64,000 nt of DNA, taken from NCBI GenBank assembly GCA_948474755.1, contig CAOLHI010001022.1, forward strand, positions 1 through 64,000, given 5' to 3'. The stretch comes from Ctenosaura bakeri. Taxonomy: Eukaryota; Chordata; Lepidosauria; Squamata; Iguanidae. This document shows, piece after piece, positions 56,491 to 64,000 of the stretch. Below the pieces are notes generated by a model. The model saw nothing but the letters and a program-made list of their open reading frames with translations. It had not been told where the DNA came from and did not search any database. Positions within the stretch are counted from its first letter, which is position 1; the number at the start of each line of letters is the position of its first letter. Position numbers and translations under genes: made by a program.

Positions 56491-56729
56491 TATTGCTGTT
56501 GCCATGTGCCTTCAAGCCATTTCTGACTTCTGGTGACCCTGGGGTAAACCTATCACAGAGTTTTCTTGGCAAGATTTGTTCAGAGGGGGTTTGCCTTTGC
56601 CTTCCTCTGAAGCTGAGAGAATATGACTTGTCCAAGGTTACCCAGGGGGTTTCCATGACTGAGTGGCAATTTGAACCCTGCTCTCCAGAGCTGTAGTTCT
56701 ATGCTCCAACCACTATATCATGCTGACTG
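56491..56729 (-). mobile_element. Sauria-type SINE, full length
   Basis: TGCCATGTGCCTTCAAGCCA tail, GGGTTTGCCTTTGCCTTCCT, and head CCACTATATCATGCTGACTG. Confidence 0.85.
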
Positions 56730-57423
56730 TTTTAAATCCCAGATTGTCAAAAAAAAAAAAATCTATACCCATTGTGCTGTAGTGTAGCTGCCCTATAATT
56801 ACAATTACACTTTAAAATGGTATTTTCTTTTGTAATTGCATGTGTACTCTGTTTGTTTTTTCTTAACTTTTAATCACAATGTTTGATTATTTGGGCTGTC
56901 CTCAGAAGTTCCAGGACGTAAGCCAAGAAACTATTCATTCTCCTGGATGTCATTTACATATGTTTATATTATATGACTGTAAACAGGGAGCAGAGCACAC
57001 TGTTTGGGAGACCTCATGTCAATTTATTTTGTATCTAGTTTCCACCACCTCCCCCCACACACACACACACATTGAAAAGGAGATGGTGCTGGAACTTCAA
57101 ACAAAGAAATATGTTGGTGAAGTAAATACCAAAGTTCCCTTCTGATATTTCACTGCTTAAAAAAACACCAGTTTGATGCCTTCCACTTATGATGTATTAC
57201 ACATCCTGTCACTTTCAGCCTGCATGTTCGTTTGAGCACTGCATGATCATTTCAACATACATGAGTTGAACAGACCCTGTTATAAGCAGACCTACTGCAC
57301 ATTCATTTAAAACCAGATCCTACGACCCTTAGTAATTCTAGGTTATAACCACCTAAGAGAGCAGAGTTGGGGTTTTTTTCTAAAAAGCCAGGATACACAA
57401 ATGGAAATACAACAGTATTTCTA

Positions 57424-57630
57424 CTTGGTTGTTGTTGCTACATGCCTTCAAGTTGTTTCCAATTTATGGTGACTCTCAGGCAAGCCTATCACAGGGTCTT
57501 CTGGAGGCTGAGAGTGTGTGACATGCCCAAAGTCACCCAGTGGGCTTCCATGGCCAAGCAGAGAATCGAACCCTGGTCTCAAGGGTTGTAATCCAAAGCT
57601 CGAACCACTACACCATGCTGGCACTCATTT
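57424..57630 (-). mobile_element. Sauria-type SINE, full length
   Basis: GTTGTTGCTACATGCCTTCA tail, GAATCGAACCCTGGTCTCAA (box B region) and head CACTACACCATGCTGGCACT. Confidence 0.85.
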
Positions 57631-57639
57631 CTACTTTAG

Positions 57640-59180
57640 AAAACTATTAAAATGGGTTACTAAGATGGAATGTGTGTGTTTCTTAGTCACCCACTAGAGA
57701 ATTTAGCTAGCACTTAGCACATGTCTTTAACTGCTGTGCAAATTGAGAGATGCTGAAATTGCAGTGCTTAGCTCCCATTAGGCTGTCCTCTTCAGGCGGA
57801 GCAATATTTTTCCACAAGTGTACAGTGGAAGAAAGCACAACCTTTCTCCTGTTGGTTTCTATTTTTGGAGGGTATGAAAAAAAGAAACCCACTTCATTGC
57901 TGGTGGGCTGATAAGAAACAGCCCATCAAGCTCAAACCTTTTAGCACCTGATGAGCCAGGCATTACATGAACAAAACTCCTGCTGATGGTGTCTGCTTGG
58001 CAGATTATTTTCCAGTCTGAGAGAGAAAGAACCCAAGAGAAGCCCAGGTACAAAATTAGATACTCTAATCCATACAATGCCTATCTTTAGGATGGTGAGG
58101 CTAGAATCCTGTTTGCATTATATTTAGGCAGTATTGTATTTTGTTTGCATTGTATTTAGCCAGCTGGGAGGAGGGCCATTCTAATAGGCACAGGGAGACA
58201 TTGTAGGCAGTATATCAAACACATAAAAGCGGCATGTGCTCAAACAGTATGACTGAAAAGAAAATTTGTTGAAGATGTAAACTAAATTGTTCCCCCCACT
58301 GCAGCCACTAAAAACCAATGCTTATGGGGTGCTTCGGAATACGTGTTGGAGCGTCTACAAACGCTTCTGGTTTTCATTCTATCTCCTGTCTCCAGCTGTC
58401 CATTTCCATTTTGAGTTGGAAAAGAAGCTGCTCCACTTAGAAGCAGAACGCCAAGTTACTCTTGGATTAGGGATGGCATAATAACAACGTTTCCAACTTA
58501 TACTTAAAACTGGGCAGGGCTTTTAAGGAAGGGGCCTAGCATCAGGAAATTACCTTGTTCGTTTTGGTATTCTAGGCAAAACAGAAAAATTCCTCGCCAT
58601 GGGAGAACATAGTGATAGGAATATATGTGGTTGAGAGAGAGAACGCATAGTTTCATCACAAATTAAATGCTACCAAGTATAGATAATCTGATGCCAAGCA
58701 AATAGGATATAGAATCACAGAAATATGAAAATATGTTGGCTCTCTCACCCAAATTCCACTACTGTTCTGCAAATGGTAGCTTTTTGAGCTGAGAGCCAGG
58801 TATGCAAGACTGCAAACCACTCTAAATTTTTATGGTGTTTCAGAATAGTCCTTTTCTTCTGTGACTAGTGGTTCAACAAACTGGTGATTTCCTGTAATCC
58901 TACTGCCTACCTGCCCCCTCCCCATAATGAGTAGCAGCCAGGTCCTTTCTCAAAATAAGGTGACTTGGGTCCCAAAGTTACACTTGTAATGGGCAGGTAG
59001 AGATGTTGGTTGTTGGGTTTGGTGTAGTATAGCGTGACAGTTCTTCCGATTAATTCTTAAATCAAAATATCCAAACAGAGATGTAGAAACCAGTAAATAT
59101 TCATTTTATAATAAGTAAGTTAAACATCTAGCCTTATGCTGGCTCCATACGCAGTACAATGTGGCACCTCAGTTAGAACA
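57640..59180. other. No feature recognised
   Basis: No supportable gene, RNA or named repeat in about 1.5 kb. A weak tandem similarity (GTATTGTATTTTGTTTGCAT) occurs near 58125-58160. Confidence 0.4.
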
Positions 59181-59182
59181 AA

Positions 59183-59661
59183 GGCCCTTTCCACACGGGG
59201 TTAAAAAAACGGTGTAGAGCGACCTCTGATGGAGGTCGTCTACACCGTAACGTGGGTTGGAGCAGACTACTTTTGTGTAGTTCCACACCCCAATCCGCAC
59301 AGGGGTGACTGGAAGTGGAAGCGCTGCGTGCTTTTTGAAAACCACTTGTCTTGTGGTTTTTAAAAAGCACGGGCGTGCAGCCCCGTGCAGCCCTGTTGCA
59401 GCACCCTGTGTGGATTTGCAGGCACACGCAAGTGCACGCCTGCAGACTGGCCGGGGGGGGCGAGCTTTCAGCTGGTGAGCTTCTCCGGTTGGCAGAGAGC
59501 CTCCGCCAGCCAGAAGCCGCCATTTTGGACGCTGCGGGACTCTGCAGGACGCCGCTGTGTGTGGAGCAGTGAACTCATGCTGCTCCACGTTGCGACGGCT
59601 CCAGGTAAGCTCTGTTTTGGCGTGTTTTCGGGCGTGGCTTCCTCCACGTGTGGAAAGGGCC
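59183..59661. mobile_element. Long GGCC-terminated element with AAA duplication
   Basis: 479 bp; perfect 15-bp termini GGCCCTTTCCACACG / CGTGTGGAAAGGGCC, AAA at both flanks. Internal hairpins CGGTGTAG...CTACACCG and CTTTTTGAAAACCAC...GTGGTTTTTAAAAAG. The overlapping frames of up to 175 codons are incidental. Confidence 0.85.
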
Positions 59662-60154
59662 AAAGTAATACTTTTCCCTGAACTCTTTCCACACACTCCT
59701 CAAACCAAAATTCCCCCATCACTTACTGTCTCTATCTGTTTCTAGCCATTATCACTTCTCTGTTCCAAACTGGCTCTATCCTAATTGTTCCTGTCAGGAC
59801 TGGATCTATTCCTAACTGTCTCTGTGCCTCTCTAATTGTTTTATCAAACAAGCTTCTGTTTCATATTTTTCCCATAGAGCCACCCTTTACAGTATTCCAC
59901 AAGCTATGATTGGCTGGTTCTTCTGAGGTTTGCCTAGCTCCTTTATTCACACGAGGTAAGATGAGTTCATTAGCTGTAACCCCTCTTGAACAGAGGCAGT
60001 GTGTTCAACTGTTACCAAAATGTGAATAACATCACAATTATTTCTGTTTGTTATACTGTGGATTGAGTCTGAAGGTTACTTGAACATTTTAACAAATTCA
60101 ACGTATAGCTGTAAGAGTGCTGATTGGGTCTCAATGGATAGGAATTATTTTTCC

Positions 60155-60560
60155 AGTTCTAAAGCACCTACTGGTCCTTTTCTGAACACAATTCAAAATG
60201 GATGATTATAAACTTTAGAGCCCTTGGAGCACAGACATGGCTTGGGACACAGATATCTAAAGGACTGCTCATTCCTAAATGTACCTGCCCAACTCTTATG
60301 ATCGTCTGCTAACGCTGTTCTCAAGTTGCTGCTCCTCTCAGAAGTGAAGTAGTTGGTGGCTATGGTCAGGGCCTTTTCAGTTGTGGCACCTAATCTGTGG
60401 ATTATTCCAGGAATTCTTTGTTGCCAAGTCCTACATCTTTTTTTACTTGTCCAGGCCTTTTATACCTCTAATTCTGGTTTAAACGCTGTTGAAATAATCT
60501 CTGCTTTCTTTTCTTTTCTTTTGTGGGATATATTGTTATATTTTTCTTTATTTCTGTTAA
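60155..60560 (+). mobile_element. L2-like LINE 3' fragment
   Basis: TCAGGGCCTTTTCAGTTGTG, GCACCTAATCTGTGGATT and AATTCTTTGTTGCCAAG are in the order of L2 3' regions. The frame is broken. Confidence 0.5.
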
Positions 60561-60674
60561 TTGGCTGAGGAATTCTGGCAGGGGGATTCTGAGAGCTGTA
60601 GTCTAACACACTAGCTTTTTGGGGCTTTGATTTCATTCTCTGGTTCCTTCCCCAAGTGGAAATAAGAGAACATA

Positions 60675-61056
60675 GGGCCTTGCTGCATAGGGACATGAGA
60701 GGAGTGGGACCACTATGAAACTTCTGCATGATGTTGTTGCAGTCCTTCTCACATTAACAGTGGGCACAACCACAGGCTATATCATTGATGGAGAAATGAC
60801 CCCTGATCACGCAAGCCTTCCATTGCAGCCAACCATGCAGAAGGGCTGGAAACATGATCTACCTGCTTCCTTCCTTGCTGCAGCATGGGAAGGAAGCCAG
60901 CTGCAGTCCAGAAGGACAGAGTGTGTCCCTCACATTCCCTTCCGCAGGCAGCCATTCATGTGCAGAGAGGAGCGCTGGGAACATGTTCCCATCCTGGCAG
61001 AGGCACTGGGATTGTGATGGGACAACACAGGAGAGTGTTGTAGTGTGGAAAAGGCC
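60675..61056. mobile_element. Long GGCC-terminated element, diverged
   Basis: About 382 bp from GGGCCTTGCTGCATAG to GTAGTGTGGAAAAGGCC with ATA at 60672-60674 and 61057-61059. Interior unlike the other four. Confidence 0.55.
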
Positions 61057-61059
61057 ATA

Positions 61060-62305
61060 GTATTTACATGAGAAGTAATTAGAGATCTACTTGCCCTTCA
61101 GAATTTCCACCATGTCAAATCTAGCAGAGCATACTGAAGCAGCAAACATACCATATGATCAATGTAAGAATCAGAGCCAACAAAGCAGATTTCCATGTTC
61201 CTGTCACACATCTTAGCACATGAGGAATAAGAAGCATCCCCTGGATGAGAGGACGCCCAATGCAGTCTGACCTACAGCTCATCGTGCTAGCTTATTTATT
61301 CATGGATTTACATGCCCCACATTTGTCATGCCAATAAGCAAGGAACTTGGAGGGGTTCTGTACAGAGGTCTATGTGTCTTCCAGATCTCCGATCAACCCA
61401 GCTCACTAGGTTATCACCCTTGGGAACCAGAAGAAGAAAATTGCTTTGTAAAAACAACCAGAAGATCACTCAGACATAAGATATACTTCCTACAAAGACA
61501 CCATATTTGCATACCGCCTTGCATGACAAATACACACATTAACTCTATTCACTCATTATTGAAGGGCAGAAACACCCTAGCCCCACTTGACTCTCCATTC
61601 CCAGTCTTCCACCCTCCTATATGATCATTCCCTACTATCTGTGGGCACTCTCCATGCACAGAGCCTTGATTTTCCAGGGCTCTAGCTCATGTGGAGAGCA
61701 GCTTCAAACAGCAAAGGCTCTCCCTGTTCAGAGCAGTGATGCAGTGTCGTGGACCGTTCCTCCAGTGTTGATGTACAACATGAAAACAATGAGGGAATAG
61801 GGCTATAGTTGTATGACCATGTGTATGATAGAATGTATGCCCTTTCCTTGGTCATAGGCATGTGTCCAACAGAGAACCTCTCTTCTGTTCAAAGCCATCC
61901 TCTGTTTGTTGGACTGCCTAGTTGAAGTCTGGGTTTAAGATGAAGAATCATCAGAAAGAAAAGTGGCAGTCTGGAGGTTCCCCTTCAATAGGTCACCTCT
62001 GGACAGCAGCCCAAGCTGGCACATAAGTTAACCTAGTGACAATCTTTACACTGTACTACAAAGTATTGCATTTCTATTAAAGTTACAGTGGTGATCTCTA
62101 TGTTTGCTTCAACACATAGAAATTAGCATATGCAACTCACATGCAAGCTGGTGTCCTCTTTTGCTTTCCTTTTTTGGTAATGCATTCCCACCTTTGATCA
62201 TGCATAATTGGCCAGCTACAAGGAAAATGTATCTATGGGAGGCCTTGGGGGAGAAAAGTCCTTAGGCTATGCCACTGGGATGAATCATCCTGCTACTACT
62301 TTGTT
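61060..62305. other. No feature recognised
   Basis: No supportable gene or repeat. Ordinary AT-rich sequence. Confidence 0.4.
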
Positions 62306-62350
62306 CACTTCTTGGCCTTTTGGCTAAGATCAAGAGCAGTACTTTGTTTG
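62306..62350 (+). pseudogene. U2 snRNA 5'-end fragment
   Basis: TTGGCCTTTTGGCTAAGATC at 62312-62331 matches the 5' end of U2 snRNA (about nucleotides 9-28), and similarity covers about the first 40 nt. The match breaks down just after the branch-site recognition region and nothing of the Sm site or 3' stem loops follows, so it is a truncated retroposed copy with no snRNA function. No U2-type promoter is visible upstream. Confidence 0.7.
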
Positions 62351-63225
62351 TTAGCACTTGGGTAAGAGCAAATGCAAGAAATGCTGAATACTCCAGGGAA
62401 ATTTATTATGAGCCAGAGCCCTCAAAAGCGAAGTTCTTCTTTTCCCCTTTTTTTGAACCTGGCAGGCACCCCCACCCTACAGCTGTGGAGGCTTAAGGGA
62501 GTGACTCTAGGAGAATTTATACTAGCACCGCCCTTGAAAAATTCCATTGGATTCAGCTGCTTTTGAAGTAAAGAGCAGAACTGGGTTTTCCCAGTGACCG
62601 ATGCTCCCTTGCTTTCTTCTTCTCTCACACACATATACACACACACAAACACACACCAGAAGGGACCAGTTCATCCCATGAGAAAATAATCAGCTGCCTA
62701 TAATGCTCAAGATCTGGTGGTGATAAAGTCCTTCTACAATAAATTACTTGGCCAAAATAATTCTAAACAAGCCTGGCTTGCAGTGCTCCAGACATAGATT
62801 TGGAGCTGCCTGCATTGAGCAATAAAACCATCTGTTTCACAAAAAACAAGAGATAACATGCATGCTTGCTAAGTCTAGTCTTGCCTGAGCATTAAGCAAG
62901 TTAAGACCAACCCATGTTCCAGGGCAAAGGAGGTACACTGACAGGCAAATAAGAGAGGCTTTGGTGCTATGTGTTCCAGCAACTTTGTGGTCACTTGCAG
63001 AATGAAGCAAACAATTAAGTAACACCACAACTTTAATTAGTGCTAATTCCTAGGTACTGTGGACTCTGGACCATTGGTCAGCCAGCCTGGTAATGCCAAG
63101 AGACACTCAAACACCCATGCTTGGTTATAGCTAGAGTTTCAAAGTTATCTAAAAGTTATCTACAACAAGGGTTTTTGTTGTTGTTATTGTCAGTAATGTG
63201 AGTGTAAGAATGCAACATTCCAAAA
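62351..63225. other. No feature recognised apart from a CA tract
   Basis: Interrupted CA repeats at about 62625-62657. Otherwise no supportable feature. Confidence 0.4.
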
Positions 63226-63560
63226 GCAATATAACATACCCTCCAAGATTTCCCAGATGAAAACCATAAAATGTGTGGCTAAGCAAGATCAGAGTGTGGT
63301 CAAGGTAGCAAAGGTTATTAATGGAGAAGAATAGACAAGCTAGGAGAGGTTGCAGCAGTTTGCTTTTACTCGAGCCTACTGGAAACGAAAAGATTCCACC
63401 CCCTCCTCTCCCTTCTGTTGAGTTAATTGAGCATTTTGAACTTATTTTGTAGCAATGGAAGTAAGCCAAGGACAAAATAGGAGAGAGAAACTGGAACATT
63501 TTAAAAGCCACTGAAAAAGTGGGACAACAGAGAATTAATTGGGACTTTCCCTGCCAAATG
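63226..63560 (-). repeat. Dispersed repeat family A, copy 3 (inverted)
   Basis: Reverse complement has CCATTTGGCAGGGAAAGTCC, TGTCCCACTTTTTCAGTGGC and TGTCCTTGGCTTACTTCCAT, matching blocks of 49392-49760. 63561-64000 holds nothing recognisable. Confidence 0.65.
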
Positions 63561-64000
63561 GGAACATTTGGAAGGTATGCTATAACAAGTGCTAACAAAG
63601 TCACTTTACTGGTGTAACAAGTAATGCTTTCTAATTACCTTGTCATTACTTTTTAAGGGCATTTTTAGAGCTGTTTCAACAGGAGCTTTTCAAGTTTAAT
63701 GTCATTCTCTTATTAATCCTAAAATCCCTCCCCCACCTCAAGCGACAAGCAATGGAATGGAACATGACATGGATGAGTCTGACTTTGGTACTTAATGATA
63801 CATCTTTACTCTTTAATTGAGTCCAGTACAATACATGATATCTACAGCTAAAGCAACCCTAAGCAGATGGCTATCTGACGTTTATTTAAAAACCTCCAAT
63901 AGAGAAGAACTCACCTATGATGAACCAGCTTTTAAAAAGCGGAATTAATGAAGTCCCTGAATTGGATTGATCCTAACAGACCTCCATGAATTAATATGTT

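Noticed and set aside
59169..59696. 175-codon minus-strand frame
   Set aside because: Covers the 59183-59661 element end to end and has no domain similarity.
42000..64000. Exons of the gene expected upstream of FOSL2 (BABAM2 in human)
   Set aside because: I looked for its known C-terminal sequence features on the minus strand and saw none; the region is repeats and unique noncoding sequence.

Overview
The window looks like nuclear DNA of a squamate reptile, probably an iguanian lizard. The evidence is an intron-split vertebrate bZIP gene surrounded by repeats typical of squamates: many copies of a Sauria-type tRNA SINE, a BovB/RTE 3' end, CR1 and L2-like LINE fragments, a 5S-rRNA-derived SINE, a 5'-truncated LINE-1 and many short DNA transposons. 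There are no bacterial operons, phage modules or CRISPR arrays.

The one confidently identified gene is FOSL2 (Fra-2, an AP-1 subunit). It lies on the minus strand with four coding exons at 38584-38486, 25666-25412, 20921-20814 and 18746-18237. All junctions are phase 0 with GT/AG ends, and together they encode 323 residues. A long 3' UTR probably continues left of 18237 towards about 13 kb. Exon 1 sits in a broad CpG-rich domain (about 36.4-42.3 kb). The presumed promoter just upstream has a TATA-like element and two perfect AP-1 sites (TGAGTCA at 39212 and 39447), which suggests Fos/Jun autoregulation. In human the neighbours are BABAM2 and PLB1; I recognise no exon of either here.

The rest is mostly transposon-derived. 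The dominant family is a palindromic element with ends like GGCCATTTCCGCACTA and 3-bp target duplications. It has about 16 copies, several in FOSL2 intron 1 and in the CpG island. Five longer elements (9801, 24675, 31900, 59183, 60675) share the GGCC(C)TTTY end and the 3-bp duplication and look like relatives. TA-flanked Tc1/mariner-Tigger-like elements, SINEs and LINE fragments fill most of 0-12 kb and 42-64 kb.

Three things remain unexplained. (1) A spliced-looking minus-strand terminal exon lies at 35711-35530 inside FOSL2 intron 1, within a repeat-poor island; it has a protein-like 59-codon tail and downstream polyadenylation signals. (2) A coding-like reading frame at 47398-47700 directly abuts the BovB 3' end. 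(3) Nearly perfect hairpin transposons lie within the transcribed part of FOSL2. All are inferences from sequence alone; no search was run.
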